A stretch of DNA of 64,000 nucleotides. Source: Diphasiastrum complanatum (Eukaryota > Streptophyta > Lycopodiopsida > Lycopodiales > Lycopodiaceae). Of this stretch, positions 32,707 to 45,752 are shown piece by piece. The stretch covers positions 7,456,713 through 7,520,712 of the forward strand of contig CM055100.1 of assembly GCA_029204225.1 (NCBI GenBank), written 5' to 3'. A model generated the notes under the pieces. The model worked only from the letters and a program-made list of their open reading frames with translations. It was not told where the DNA came from and did no database searches. The position numbers and the translations under genes are program-made. Each line of letters begins with the position of its first letter. Positions within the stretch are counted from its first letter, which is position 1.

Positions 32707-33500
32707 TCTCAACTATTGATGCCTCTCCTTTCCTACTGTCAAAGATCAACACACAGTGTGAAACCATCCGTCTCAAAAACGTCCGCATTTCACCTATAAT
32801 ACTCATATTGCCGTTATAAGTCCCTAACTATCTATCAAAATCTCATACAAAACATAGCGCCTTCTCTTCCTGAAGAACCTACCCTTATCATAACAAACGA
32901 AAAACTTACTGTCGTAGTACTGAAACTTTACCATGCCCTAGAACTCAAGCAGAATGGAGATAAAGACATTATAGAAATGTAGACCATAATAGCTCATCAC
33001 CTGCACGCTTATTTCCAACACAAGCACAGCCTCAAAAAAAAGACACTAATACGTCATGTGAAGCATTATATTTCATTGTGCCATGTATGCAGCAGCGTTC
33101 CGCACGATCATTGCAAGTAAAGCACCATATGATGACTAGTTCCAAGATCCAAATCCTTCTGCTGCTGACGCCGTAGACCTTGATATGCGAAAATCCGTGC
33201 ACAAACTCGGATGGAAGGCAGTAGAAACCCTTAGGCCTGTGTTGACAAATTCAACCCTTAAGACGGTGTTTTTTCGGAGCAAAAACTGAGCATTGCAATG
33301 CTCTGGCGACTCCAGAAACAGAAAATCGGCCAGTAAAGGATGGATTATTCAAGCAATGGGAGAGGCGGAGAGCAGAGACGAGGCGAGGCAGAAGAAAAAA
33401 AAGCTGGATCGAGACTCGAGAGAGACAGAAAGAGAAAAGAAGAAGAAAGAAAGAGAGAAGGGGAAGAGACCGGATATAGCCGGTTTACTCTTACGTTTAC
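32707..33500 (-). promoter_or_regulatory. 5' region of the AGD14-like gene with CT-rich leader
   Basis: Upstream of the start codon, read on the minus strand, 33,480-33,340 is strongly CT-rich, as plant 5' untranslated leaders often are. No transposon coding sequence separates it from exon 1. A CCGGCTATATCCGG stretch near 33,470 could act as a weak TATA-like element. The transcription start and any 5'-UTR intron cannot be placed from the sequence. Confidence 0.4.
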
Positions 33501-36500
33501 GGGCAGGTCCTTGAGAAAGCCTTTTGTGTGCGTGGAGCTGGAGACTGGTCCAGCCGGTTTGTGTACATAAAAAAAATTTAAAAGCACAGATGGGTATATC
33601 TCATATGATTCATAAAGCAAAAAAAAGGGATTAAAATGTGAGCTGTTTGATCTAAAATGCTGCTTTGTCTCTTCTTTTGATGAAAAAGTATGATAGGTTG
33701 GTTGGCGTATGGCAATTTTAGGATTGACATCATCTTCCTTCTCCTCTTTTTTGTACAATGACCATGGACTCGGCTTCGCCTTGGCACATGCAATGCAATT
33801 GTGAGGCTGGGCAATTTTCAGATTGACATCATCCTCCTCCTCTTTTCTCTTTTTTGTACAGCGAACGTGGACTCGGCTTCGACTTGGCATATGCAATGCA
33901 AGTGTGAAGATGGGCTCAGCTTCGCCTTTGCAAAAATGCAATGCACGTGTCAAGAGGCTTACTTGCCCTTTGAACAAAGGTGAAAATTTTAAACAAGTGT
34001 CAGTTACAAAGAAGGAAAAACAAAAAAACTACCCTTTCAAGCTTGATACAAGAAAGTCAAAGTGTATATGTGGTTCAAAATTCCTTAAAGAATTTCAATA
34101 CATGTCAAAGACTTATTTGCTCTTCAAAGAGGTAAAAGTTTTATTTGTGTGTGAATTGAAAGGCAATTAAAAAAAATTACTCTTTCAAACTTCATACAAG
34201 ATTTTTTCTTAAATTTAGTACAAGGCTTAAAATCCACAAAAATCTTCTCTTAAAATATGCAAAATTTTGTTCACAAAGGTTGAAATCTTCTTACAATTGG
34301 AGATCTAATTTTATTACCCTTGAAAGTTCAAAATAGGAAAAAAAAAAAAAAACCCTTCAATTTGAAAGGTGGTAATGCACATGAAAGTTTTGGCAAGGAA
34401 GGGATTAAACAAAATGTATACAAATTTTACACCCAACCATTTGATGTCAATCACGTGTTAAAAAGTTGCCACTTGGAAATTTTGCAATAGTTGGCTATGA
34501 GAACATGGCAAATTCTAGGAAAAACCAATGATGTTGGGTTTACAAGTCCAAAACCCCTTTAATGCAACGTTGAAATTTGACGCCCGTCATGCCTTTCAAA
34601 GGCCAATTTGGACGTATTTTGTAATTTTAGGCCGTCAACACTGCAAGTGCATAATCTATTTAAAAACATCATTTTGATGGCCTACATTTATTGTAGGTGT
34701 CATAAACATAAGGTGATTGTATAAGTTGCAACAAGTACATGCCACATATTTTTAACTTGAAATTTGACTCTTGCAAGTTTCAAAATTTGTAACTTAATAT
34801 ATTGGAATTGAGATTCACAACTTCAAACTTCAAAAACTTTGACTATGAAGTTTGAACAATGGGCTAGGTTACAACTTGCCAACTTGGAGTTATCTGACTT
34901 CAAGTTTCAAAGTTCCAACATCCATAATTCAATCTTCATATTGTGGTTTGGGCTTCATGGAAGTTGAAATAACTTGAAGGGCTAGCCGTCTAGATCAGCC
35001 TAGAAGTCTAGTCTTGTTCATTGAATGGTTTGCTTAAATCTACATGAGAAATGTAAATAGGACAAATCATTGTTGTAAAACTAACCTTCTAAAAAACCCA
35101 CGGAACTATTATGAAATCGATAAAAGATAATAATAATAATAAAACCCTTAAAACTTAGGATTTGTAATTAAGACCAGTTGATTTTGAGCCATATAAAAAA
35201 CCTATAAATCTAAAATGAACCTATAAAAATGAATTTCATCAATTGGGGCTATTTGTATTTGTCAATTTTTTGCGAGCACTAGACAATCTTATACATTTTT
35301 TTACTTTGAATTTAATATTAAAGTTTTAAATATGAAATTTGCATGAAAGTCCTATCCTTTGCAAAATAAAATTTGAAGGGCAAGTTCTATGTAAGGATGT
35401 CACATGACGTGCATGAACATTGTGAAATACGTCATGAAAATAAAGCACGAAGGGCAATCCTGAATGTCAAATTTCAACATTGCTTTAATAGATAAGGCAT
35501 TACTATGTAATTTTAGAAATCCATGGATTTTTTTTGTAATACAGCAGTAACTATACTAAGGATAGTACGTTATGCTTATAATCTATCTTAATGTGTAGAT
35601 ATTGTTCTTAATGACAAATAGGATCCGAAAGATAATGCTATTTTATGGTGCAATGTGTAACACTCATTTAGGGCTTGTTGAAACTCATTTCGTAACATAG
35701 ACCTAGATTTGTTACATGATGTGTATCGTGAGAAGAGGCACATGTTCTGGAAAAATCATGACTTCATCACAAGAATCCATCATGACGACTATTCAGGATT
35801 AGGCTGTATATAGATTTTGGTCGATTGTTCTCACGTGATAATGTTGCCTCAAAATCTATGAATAAGAATAATATTTAGTAGATAATATGCAATGGTAAAT
35901 TGGTTATTAGACCTACCATGCTTACGTATGGATATAAGAAAACTTAGTTACAAATGTTTATATAGCAATGTTCTGGAATAACAAAAACCAAAGCATATGC
36001 TTCATACAGTAAGTCCACAAAACCGAAGATCGCTTCTGCTTTAATTCTTTTTTAACCAATGCATATGTTGGGTAAGGTCCGAATAAATTAGGGTTTATAA
36101 TCAAAATACTCTTAAAAGCACATGGACTTGGGCAAGAGTAATAACATTCATAGGGATTGGAACGACATGGATTTGCCCTGATCCTATTGTGAATTTTTTG
36201 GTTAAAAATCTATGATATATGTATGTGGGCACATGTATAGTATAACTTGTTATTAGTATGTGATTAGGTTTTACATATCATAAAGTAGAGGGATGCTAAA
36301 GAGTCACGACACCAGTACACAATTTGTTATTCAATATACAACAAGTAAAAGGATTTGTATGGCATAGATTTTCCCTTATACCTTTGTACGGGTCCAAGCT
36401 TTTCCTATTTGCTATGTGCAGTTTCATAAATGCAGTTAGCTTTTGAAACATAATGAATGTTGTAAAATAAAAGATAAGTGTAAAATGTGAAAGCTATCTA

Positions 36501-36648
36501 TCTAGGATCTTGAATTTTGGGGTGCTAGGCCTCGTACATTTCCATGTACACTTGTAAATATGTTAGTGTCAAATTCTGAGCCAATTATGATCTAGGTGAG
36601 ATCGAGTTAATACAGTTTGCTTACACTTGGCATGATGGTAGTGCAAGG
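33501..36648. other. AT-rich intergenic sequence
   Basis: No gene or transposon coding sequence was recognised on either strand. Many short words around TTTGAAGTTT and CAAGTTTCAA recur, but without a clear period. The only structured part is the two-copy 99-bp repeat at 33,711-33,930. Confidence 0.5.
33711..33930. repeat. Two-copy 99-bp tandem repeat
   Basis: GGCAATTTT starts at 33,711 and 33,810. Each is followed by GATTGACATCATC, a CTCCTCTTTT tract, TTTTTTGTACA and GGACTCGGCTTCG. The second copy is followed by a further partial echo (GGGCTCAGCTTCGCC). Confidence 0.8.
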
Positions 36649-36775
36649 TGTTGGATTTCTATCCTCTCCATCCCTTAACTCATCTCTAATCTAGATCCAT
36701 CCATTTTCTATATGTAAATTACTAGTACATACTCACAAACTGTAGAGTCTCGCGATTGACCGGAACCGCAACCAC
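36649..36775 (+). repeat. Copia-1-type LTR start fragment
   Basis: TGTTGGATTTCTATCCTCTC and following bases match the start of the copia-1 LTR (13,203), then diverge after about 80 bases. Its orientation is opposite to the copia-3 pol at 38-41 kb. Confidence 0.7.
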
Positions 36776-37515
36776 AAGTGACGCAAAGTCTTGCAAGGAT
36801 CTATAACGATTGCCAAGTGAAGATCTTCAAAAATCCTGTCACATCCAAACCAAAAGGACACCTGTGGAGCATGAACCGCCCAACCAATATGGTCAATACC
36901 CTAACCAATCCACCCCCAAGCCACAGTGAAGAACACAAGAGAGGAGAGGAGAAACTGGCTCAAGAAACTGTCGAAAAGTGTTGTACATAAGATAGATCTA
37001 GCTCGAAAAGAAATGAATGAAAATAATTTGAGTGTCTAGAAAGAAAGCTTTTCGTGCATGGCGGAATAAACTATCTTCCTCTTTCACAATGCATGACTAT
37101 GCCTATCAATTTCAAACAAAACGATAGTGATAGAAATCACGTTTGAACTTATAGTAACTGACTTTGAAATCGCCAGTACTACAATGATTATGTAGCCAAA
37201 CAATTAAGCATCGAAAATTATCAGACAAATAATTAGTTGCGATTTGTTCGAGAATTAGTCACGAAGAAAAACAAAAACGCATACATTCTGAGACAAAAAC
37301 TGAACGCAATGAAGGATAGTATTGATTCAGTATGAAAACATAACAGAAGTAAATGAGTACAATAAGTTGCGGATCGAAGTCGCGTACTCTATGTTATCTC
37401 TGAACGGCTAAAATGAAAGTCTGAATTAAGCACGATAAGTAGTAGCGCAATAGCAATCTCTAAAACAACTCTAAGGAGTGAGCTAGAATGCTCAGGAGTG
37501 CTCAAGCTTGTAGGC

Positions 37516-37605
<90 letters not shown>

Positions 37606-38205
37606 AAGAGAGAGAGAGAGCTAACTATTCAAAATGCTTCTGATAATTTTAAAATCTGATCGTTAAACTGTGTGAATATGAACAGCTATTTATACTAAGA
37701 AATTAGGTCGTCAATTGTGATCGCCAATTGGCTGGTGATCAGCCGGCATCCATCTGGTCCTTGTCATTGATTGCTGATAAGTGATAAATTTGGCCGTAAA
37801 CGTTCTGTCTACATAAATGAACCAAAACTGTAGCTCTACAAAAATGAACTAAAACAACCACAGGCGACACTGTCAAGTTTTTCGTAAAAAAGACGAAAAA
37901 CGTGAAAAAGAAGAAGGTGCCCTTAAATCTCATTTAGGGTTGCCCCACACTTTGTCAGTGTCATTTCCTTAACATTTGAGGCTCTTTCAAAAAAGCAAAA
38001 AATGCGACACTGTGATTTTACACGAGATTTCTGTCAGGTGAAAAATGCGACATTGTCGTAAACTCCGTGTATTTCTACAGACTGTGAAAAACACTTGTTA
38101 TTCTATAGACTGTGTAAACACACGAGAAAATTCGCAGAACTGGATTAACAATGGATGAAGATTAAAACCGATTAGTCGATTGGTAAGAAAGAGAATAATC
38201 CAACA
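36776..38205 (-). repeat. Probable 3' LTR of copia-3
   Basis: On the minus strand, a polypurine tract (GGTCGGGAG) at 38,214-38,206 is followed by TGTTGGATTATTC from 38,205. A TATAAATAG box lies at 37,694-37,686, and a long (CT)n tract follows at 37,620-37,518. The far end is uncertain: the next TG/CA boundary is at 36,649, where an oppositely oriented LTR start lies. Confidence 0.6.
37518..37620. repeat. (GA)n microsatellite
   Basis: About 50 GA units with a few AAAG interruptions near the right end, inside the probable copia-3 LTR. Confidence 0.95.
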
Positions 38206-38356
38206 CTCCCGACCTTCAAACTTAGTTCTACACAGAATCTTCTATTTGACTCCAAACTTAATGCTTTAGTAAAAACATCTGTTGTCATATCTTGTGTTCT
38301 ACAGTATTGCAATCTGACCTCTTCGTTGAGAACTTTGCTTCTGACAAAATGATACT

Positions 38357-39672
38357 TCAGTTCAATGTGCTTACTCCTAGAATGAAATATAGGGTTGTTG
38401 ATAAAGCGATGGCACTTTGATTATCACAAAATAATATTGTCGGAGCATATTGACTAGAACCGATATCTGAGAGTAAGTTTCTCAACCAAATTGCTTCCTT
38501 TGTAGCTTGAGAGGCTACGATATACTCTGATTCAAAGGAAGATAGAGCTATCAAAGATTGCTTGCGACTGTTCTTGGAAACTGGACCATTGTTGAGGAAG
38601 AATGTAACTCCAAAAGTGGATTTTCGAGTATCTACATCTCTTGCCCAAGTCACATCTGTGTAACCACTGAGTAAATTGAGTTTGTCGTTGCCAACTGTTC
38701 CATAACAAATGAAAAAGTCCATAGTAGCTCGAAGATATCGCATGACTCTGATAAGAGCCTTCCAATGTGTTATACCAAGATTAGTCATATACTGACTGAG
38801 AGAGCTGACTACAAAAACTATGTCTGGCCTGGTACAGATTATGGCGTACATAAGAGATCCTATAATAGAATGGTAAGGATACTCACGCTTCTGCTGTTTC
38901 TCATGAATTGTTTGGGGACACTGGTCCTTTGACAATTTGAGTCCTGGTTCAATTGGTGAGAGAGCTAACTTGCTATTCATCAGATTATATCTAACTAACA
39001 TGTTATAGATGTACCTCTGTTGTGTAATGTAGACCAACTTCTGTTTTCTATCTCTATGGATTTATATACCAAGGCAGAAATGAGCTTCGCCCAGATCGGT
39101 CATGTCAAATTTGGAAGATAGCATTGTCTTGGCTTCTTTTATCAAATCGGTACTGTTGCTAAAAAGCAATGTATCATCCACGTACAAATTGATAATGATA
39201 AAAGACTATTGTATTGCTTGAAGTAAACGTTTGAATCTGAAGAGCTAGGTGTATAGCCGTGATCAATAAGAAAAGTATTGATCTTTTGAAACCATGCTCG
39301 AGCAGATTGCTTCAAGCCATAAAGTGCCCTATGGAGTTTACACACATGATTGTGTTTACTCTCGATAATATAACCTTCGGGTTGCACCATGTAGATGTCT
39401 TCTTCGATAACTCCATTGAGATATGTTGTCTGTACATCCATTTGATGTATTTCCAAATCTGTTGCAGCGGCAAATGATAGCAAGAGTCGAATAGAAGAAT
39501 GCTTGACTACTAGACTAAAAGTCTCAGTGTAATCGACGTTGTATACCTGAGAAAATCCTCTGGCTACAAGTCGTGCCTTTCTCCTGTTGATGCTTCCATC
39601 TGCGTTGTACTTGACTTTGAAAATCCATTTGCAATCAACTACGTTTCTCCTGGCAAGTAATTCGTTGTCCAC
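38357..39672 (-). pseudogene. Copia-3 reverse transcriptase and RNase H
   Basis: 39,672-39,142 reads CKWIFKVKYNADGS, TETFSLVVKHSS, CKLHRALYGLKQSARAW and YTPSSSDSNVYF. Just beyond, a frameshift hides the YVDD region. 39,037-38,357 reads YITQQRYIYNML, GSLMYAIICTRPDI, RNase H ALSSFESEYIVASQA and FCDNQSAIAL. An isolated TAA near 39,062 and the frame change inactivate it. Confidence 0.88.
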
Positions 39673-40018
39673 GTCTGGTTCTTCATAAGAGATGAATACT
39701 CTTTATCCATAGCTTCTTTCCAGAGATCTGAATCAGGCTGACTGAGTGCCTCTTGGACTAACGTCGGTTCCTGAACAAGATAAGCTGCAGACTCGTTGAT
39801 ATATCGATTAGGTGGTCTGCTAGTCCTTGAAGATCTTTGTGGTAATACAGGAAGTTCATTATTTCCATCATACTGTAGTTGTTGATCTGCAATATTATCA
39901 TCTTCTGATCCGTCGTTGATTTGTTGTTCGTCAAGAGTGGAGGATCTTGGACCTTCAATAGGAATAGTTGACTAACAAACTGGAAAGTTCAAGGCGTCAG
40001 GAGAATCTGATAGGTCGG

Positions 40019-40985
40019 CTACATGGGAACTGCCCTTTCCTTTGAGGTCTTGAAACTGATCTTCGATGAAGATGACATCCCCCTAGTGAATATCTTCGAC
40101 TCGTTGGGATCAAACAACTTGTAGGCTTGATCTGAAGTAGTGAAGCTGATGAAAACACACTTGATACTCTGGAAGTCGAGCTTCTTCCTAAGATCACGAG
40201 GTATCTGCGCAAAAGCAGTACATCCAAAAACTCGTAAGTTTGATAACGAAGGCTTGGTACCTGTCCAAACTTCGAATGGTATTCTTGTTTGGAGGCCTTT
40301 AGTAGAACATCTATTCTGAATATAGGTTGCTAGTGAAACAGCTTCAGCCCAGAAGCACTTCGGAAGTGTCACATGTGATAACATGCACTTTGTCGATTCA
40401 ACTAAGGTTCTGTTCTTTATCTCAGCAAGACCATTTGACTGAGGCGAATAGGAGGTAATATATTGTTGCTCAATGTCATTGTTAAGATAGTAGTCCTTGA
40501 ATTCATTGGAAATGTACTCTCTCCCGTTAGCTGACCAAGTGTCCTAAGCGATGATGCCATAGTAATGCTTTATTGACTAGAACAGAGATTTTCAAGGCTT
40601 GACTAGACTCATAATAGCAATGTGCCAATCTATATAAGTGCAAGGATCTTATTACTCCTATAAATTTTTTTGCGTTGATCAGATTCAAATTCTACCTTAT
40701 GACCTAAATCTGTAATTCTATTCACTAACAACATATTTGTAGAGAGTTTAGGAACATATAAATCTTTTGATAGTAATTTGAATTGATCATGCTGGAATCG
40801 TAGTCTTACAGTACCTTCACCTTCAATAGTGTGAGTGCTATAGTCACCAAGATGAACAAAAATTTTCGTGCTGTAAGGAGTGTAGGAGTTGAAGATCTCA
40901 CGTTGATTGGTCATATGTTGAGTAGCTCCAAAATTCAGAAACCATGAATCATCCAAAAATGCACTTTGATTTGACCATGAATGCG
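40019..40985 (-). pseudogene. Copia-3 protease and internally deleted integrase
   Basis: 40,985-40,640 holds FLNFGATQHMTNQRE (protease motif with Asp replaced by Asn and Ser by Phe), then TNMLLVNRITDLGHK. After LWHHRLGHL near 40,555 the text jumps to NGREYISNEF and SPQSNGLAEIKNRTL. The rest of the zinc finger and the first catalytic Asp are therefore deleted. 40,384-40,019 is the integrase end (FWAEAVSLATYIQNRC, LRVFGCTAFAQIP). Confidence 0.82.
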
Positions 40986-41559
40986 CCTTCGTCCACTTCG
41001 ACCTGGAGAGATGATGAAACGCTTTGGCTAATTGACAAGGCCTACATTTAATCACATAAGACTTGACAAATGGCTTTAGTTTCGGCCAATAAATCTCTCT
41101 TATGACCAAGTCCAAAGTCATGTGTATACTCGGATGACCTGCATAGGGAACGTCACGACACTCATAAAGAATCCTCTTCTTTAACTCATAATCCGCTGGT
41201 ACACAAATTTTCCCATTCCAAAATAGTAACCCACCTCAGATAGAGAATTGTTCTGCTATTTTCTTATCTTTCCTAGGAACATGAGATCCCTATGAGTAAA
41301 TCTCTATTCCATTCTCATTTTTTTTTGCCTCCACCATCTTCCAGATGGGACCAAACTGAGAATCCGATTCACACTTTCCTCTCAGTGAAAGATATAGATC
41401 AGTGGAAATCTGGGTGAATGAAAGTTCATTTAGTTCACCAATCCGACTTAGCGCATCCGCAACTTGGTTAGAGTTGCCCTTGACATATCAGATCTCATGA
41501 TCAAATTCCTGCATAAGCTTAGCCCAACGAGCTTTATGACCCCTTCATATCGTTCTGAT

Positions 41560-43320
41560 TACAAAAGTACTTTAGAGGCAAGTGATCTGTATACACTATA
41601 AACTAACTACCATAAAGGTAATGCCTCCAGGTTTTAAGTGCATGTATCACAGCAAATAACTCCTTCTCCTTAGTTGTGTAACGCAATTGAGGCCCTGTGA
41701 GTTTCTTGCTTTCAAACGCTACCGGCCTATCATCTTGTTGAAGAACTGCCCCTATCACCGAATCACTCGTGTCAGTTCGCATGATGTAAGGTATATCAGG
41801 ATTCGCGATCTGTAAAACAAGAGCTGAGGCAACCACTTGCTTGAGTTTCTCAAGGCATTGGTTCAATTCATCATTCCACTCAATAGCCTCACTAGGTTGA
41901 CCTCTCTTTTTCATTTTATTAACTCTACCTTTAGTCAAATTGTTTAAAGGTCCTGCCACTTTTGCATAATCCTCAATTGACTTATGAAAGAAAACAATAA
42001 ACCGAGAAAAGATTTAACTTCTCTAACTGTCTTCGGTATCGGCCACTCAAGCACTATCTTGACCTTACTCTCGTCAATCTCCAACCCACTAGGGTGATCT
42101 TATGACCGAGGTACAATAACTCTTGCTTAAAAAACTCACATTTAGATTCTTATAAAGTTTCTCTTGTTTGAGAATATCTAAGACAGTCTTAAGATGACTC
42201 AAATGCTCCTTAAGTGTCCTGTTGTAGATGAGAATATCATCTAGGAATACAATCACATACTTCCCTAGATATGGACAAAAAAGATCGTTCATCATCTATT
42301 GGAACGTAGCTGGTGCATTCGTCAACCCAAAAGAAAGCATGAGAAATTCATAATGACCAAATCTCGTCCGAAAACCAGTCTTTTGCACATCATCCGGATG
42401 AATCCTAATATGATGATATCCGGTTCTAAGATCTATCTTTATAAAGTATTTAGCTCCACCTAATCGATCTACTAGATCATCCATACGAGGCAAAGGATAT
42501 TTATTTTTAATAGTTACCTTATTCAACCCTTTGTAGTCCACACACAACCTGAAGCCTCCATCTTTCTTCGATTTAAGAAGAACAGAAGCACCCCAAGGTG
42601 ACTTACTTGGCTGAATATGACCCATCTTTAGGTAATTTTCAATTTTCTTAGTAATCTCTATCTCTTCTTTCTATAAATACATGTAAGGTTGTCTAGAGAT
42701 AGGGTGACTACCTATAATTAACTCTATCTTATGGTCTACCGATCTGGACGACGATATTCCATGAGGTAATTCTATTGCAAATACATCTTTAAATTCAGAC
42801 AATATCATATTCTTCTCAATTTGCTCCTGATCTAAATTTACAGAGTTAAGAATCTTTGACAATTCACAACTACTTAGATGCATTTCAGATAGATCCAAAA
42901 TTGGCTTAGCAAACAAAGAATAAGCTTCATACTACGAATCAAAAATTTTCATTACATTAGCAAATGAACTCATCCCAGATGGATGTACAAATTTGTCTCC
43001 AAATAATGTAACTATTTCTTTACCCTCCTGAAAAGAGAGAACATGCTTCTCAAAATCTATCTCAAAATGCTCGCTTATTAAATAACCACTCGTATCTTAG
43101 AATTATGTCCGTACGTGCTAGATCTAAAACATGGAAATCAATTAACTCTCTATAATCTTGGATCCAAACTGAGAGTCTTGGAACTTTAACATCTCACATC
43201 TCCAACTCCGCACCTGAAGCTAGATATATTCAATATCTATGGTTACTAGCTTCAGTTTCTAGGCCTAGTTTCTACACAAGACCAGAGTTAATGAAATTAT
43301 AAGTAGATCCACTGTCCACT
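41560..43320 (-). pseudogene. Gypsy-2 protease, reverse transcriptase and RNase H
   Basis: LVDSGSTYNFIN near 43,310 is the protease site. 42,625-42,296 reads [36 protein letters not shown] and [11 protein letters not shown]. After a stop, 42,295 onward reads YVIVFLDDILIYN (catalytic FLDD motif). 41,959-41,603 is RNase H (RTDTSDSVIGAVLQQ, ATKEKELFAVIHALKTW-like). Confidence 0.9.
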
Positions 43321-43439
43321 AAAATACTAACTTCATGTCCTTTAATAGTGCCTTTCAAATGAAATAAATCATTTGAACAATCTCACTCACAATTAACTCT
43401 ATTAATTTCCAGTTTAAGATTTTTTTTACCTGGCATCTC

Positions 43440-44349
43440 AATCACTTGAGTTGCACCTTTCTTTCGTTATGGGCAGAATTTTATAACATGTCCAGGCTGA
43501 CTACAATGGAAACAAACATTGGTCCTTCTTGCCTTTTTCCAGGACAAATGCTTCTTTTGTCTAAACTCAGATGCAGCTTGATCTAGTTCATCAAAATACT
43601 TAGATTTTTTATTACCGCAAACTCTTTTCTTTCTTTTTTTCTAGTTGGGACCAGATAATCCAGATGGATTAGCCTGTAATTGCTTCCTAGATGCCACCAC
43701 TGTGGAATCATACGCTTTCGCGACTCGTACAACATCATCGAAAGTTTGAAACACATTACACTTACACTTATTCTGATAATTTGCAGGCAGACCTAGGATA
43801 AACTGCCACAGTGCTAGTTTTGCATCGAATGAGAGAACTTTAATCCATAAATCCATAAAATCTTGCAAGTATGAGTCCAAACTTCGAGTACCCATTTTGC
43901 ATTAAAAAAATATTTGGTAAAATCTGAGTCGTCTACAACCACAAACGACTTTCTGAATACTTCCATAAACTCATCCCATGTGGCAGGTTTTGGTTGCACA
44001 TCACGCCACCACGATGAAGCTTTCACACGGAAGAACAGAATAAGACTCTCAATCCCTTTTTCTTCAGACATTTCATGTAGATTAAAATAACCGGTCCACT
44101 TGGTTAACCAGTCATCTACAACTTCGGGTTTTTTCTCTTTCTTCTCCCCTGAAAAGCTTCAGGCTGAAAGCCCAAATTCGATGTAAATAAAGTTTTCACT
44201 TGATTCAACAAAACTTCCATTTGTTGATCCCTTAAAGTGTTCATGTTGTTTATTTGGTTAAGCACTTGGCTTAATGACTGACAAATTTGCAGATAGGTAG
44301 GCATTGGCACCTGACCTTCCAGAGTGGCATTTGCATTATCATCTGACAT
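43440..44349 (-). pseudogene. Gypsy-2 gag
   Basis: Starts MSDDNANATLEGQ with a Leu/Gln-rich helix. It continues as VKASSWWRDV, TWDEFMEVF and LAKWQFILGLPANYQNK-like gag domain sequence in shifted frames, and ends with a CCHC knuckle (CFHCSQPGHVIKFC) near 43,480-43,520. Several frameshifts. Confidence 0.85.
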
Positions 44350-45752
44350 ATCGTAAACGGAAGAAAATTAGGAATAGGGGGAGATGGAGATGAATGAAAG
44401 ACAGGAGGAGGCGATTGAGGGATGATAGGTGAATGAGGTGGGAACAGAGTGCATGGCGGAGATGTGTGGAGTGGGTTAGTAGTGACGGTGGGTTAGTGGT
44501 GATGGTGGTTGCTGGAATTCCTATTAGTAATTGTAAGGCGAAATCATCTACATTGACTACAGTGTCAAGTAGGGTGGATGTTTGTATAGATGAGGGCTTT
44601 TGTGGAAGTGCGGAGTCGAAGCCCGTGTTGAGAGTGAATGACGGGGTGGAGGTAGCGGTAAATGGTGGGGGTGGGGGTGGAAGTGTAAGAGCAAGTGAGG
44701 AAGTTGGGGCTATGGAGGTTGGTGGTGTGGACAGAATTACGCCCATAGGATCAGAACCAGAAGTGCCTGCATCAACTGAGTTGTCTGTTGCTGCTGCTAC
44801 TGCTTGTCGGCGTTGTTGGGCCTGGTGGAGTAAGGCCTCCTGCTGCGCTAGGACCTCCTTTGGGACCTGAGGGTTTAAGACTCCCTCCGGATTCAACATA
44901 TTCAGTCCCGGTGTCACTGGATAAAATTTCTTTAGGTATGTCATCTTTCGTGCTGACCACCTTCCCTTTCTGCTTCTTAGTTGGTGGTGCTGGTGAAATG
45001 GGTTATGCTGTCACTTGTGAGGTGTCTCGCTTCTTGGTGCTTGGATAGATATCCTTGAGCTCTTTGATGGCAGCAGCCACCCGAGATCCCAACTGTTTGG
45101 TGACCAACATGTGGAGGAGATATCCACACTTGGTAGTTGGTTTCCTGGCTTTCAGGGCCCCGCACAGCTTATCTGATATCTTCTCAGTCCACTTGTAGTT
45201 CTGAGTGGGATCATCCATAGTAATGGTGAAGGAGAAGAGATCGCTTGGTGGTATGCGATCCATCTTGGTGGTATGGACTTCGACCATGGTGATGAGAATT
45301 TTTTATGCCGCCCGGAGATGGGGATCTGTGAGGAGGCGGATGGCAACTCTGTCGTTGGTTTGGGCAATAGTTTTGTCGTCCTCTGTCAGAAACTTGGTAA
45401 AATACTTGGCATCATAACTCGTACCCTTGCCATGGATCGTCTCTCCAAGATAAGGAATTTCAATGCTCTATATATGCTCAGGAGAGATGTTGATGATGGT
45501 GGAGCTGTCGGCCTTAGATGTGATCCTGAATGTTTGGAACTGATCCGAGTATGTCGAGTAGACAGCTCAAATCAGGCTCTCGCTCTGCTGATCAAGGAAG
45601 TATGTCAGATCGAAGCCAAGGTTCGTAAGGATGTCCTTGGCTAGGATAAGCTATTCAGCATAATGCTTGATACAGATCATAAAGATATCCCCTGAATAAG
45701 ACCTAGGGGATTTACGACGATGGAGCGAGAGCGAGGAGTCGCGAGAGACCAT
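44340..45752 (-). pseudogene. Degenerate ORF of unknown family, with TATA-like box
   Basis: About 470 codons from MVSRDSSLSLHRRK. In-frame stops lie near 45,650, 45,560, 45,470, 45,300 and 45,003, with frameshifts near 44,930 and 44,480. The middle (SDKLCGALKARKPTTKCGY, VAAAIKELKDIYPS) looks globular. The C-terminal part is very rich in Pro, Ser, Thr and Ala, with a PPPPPP run. A TATATATAG box lies about 100 bases upstream (45,860-45,852). It has no motif I recognise. It may be the extra ORF of gypsy-3 (located after integrase, as in Athila-type elements) or a captured host gene. Confidence 0.55.

Larger units (their letters stand above)
38205..40985 (-). mobile_element. Copia-3: truncated Ty1/copia element
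   Basis: Pol order on the minus strand is protease, part of integrase, RT, RNase H. It is the same family as copia-1, judged from shared stretches such as YLNGVIEEDIYMVQPEG. The 5' LTR, gag and start are missing; at about 40,985 the sequence changes to gypsy-2 integrase. It carries stops and frameshifts, plus an internal integrase deletion. Confidence 0.88.
40985..44349 (-). mobile_element. Gypsy-2: truncated Ty3/gypsy element
   Basis: Minus-strand gag (44,349-43,440), protease (about 43,310), RT (42,640-42,090), RNase H (41,960-41,560) and the integrase zinc finger (about 41,170-40,990). The 3' half of the integrase and the 3' LTR are replaced by copia-3 sequence. No LTR was found at the 5' side. 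Stops and frameshifts occur in every domain. Confidence 0.88.

Noticed and set aside
33345-33977. Minus-strand ORF of 210 codons
   Set aside because: It reads through the two-copy 99-bp repeat and the CT-rich leader of the AGD14-like gene; Ser/Leu runs come from the CT tract and no domain is seen.
44433-44870. Plus-strand Gly/Val-rich ORF of 145 codons
   Set aside because: Antisense of the Pro/Ser/Thr-rich segment of the minus-strand degenerate ORF; composition explains its openness.
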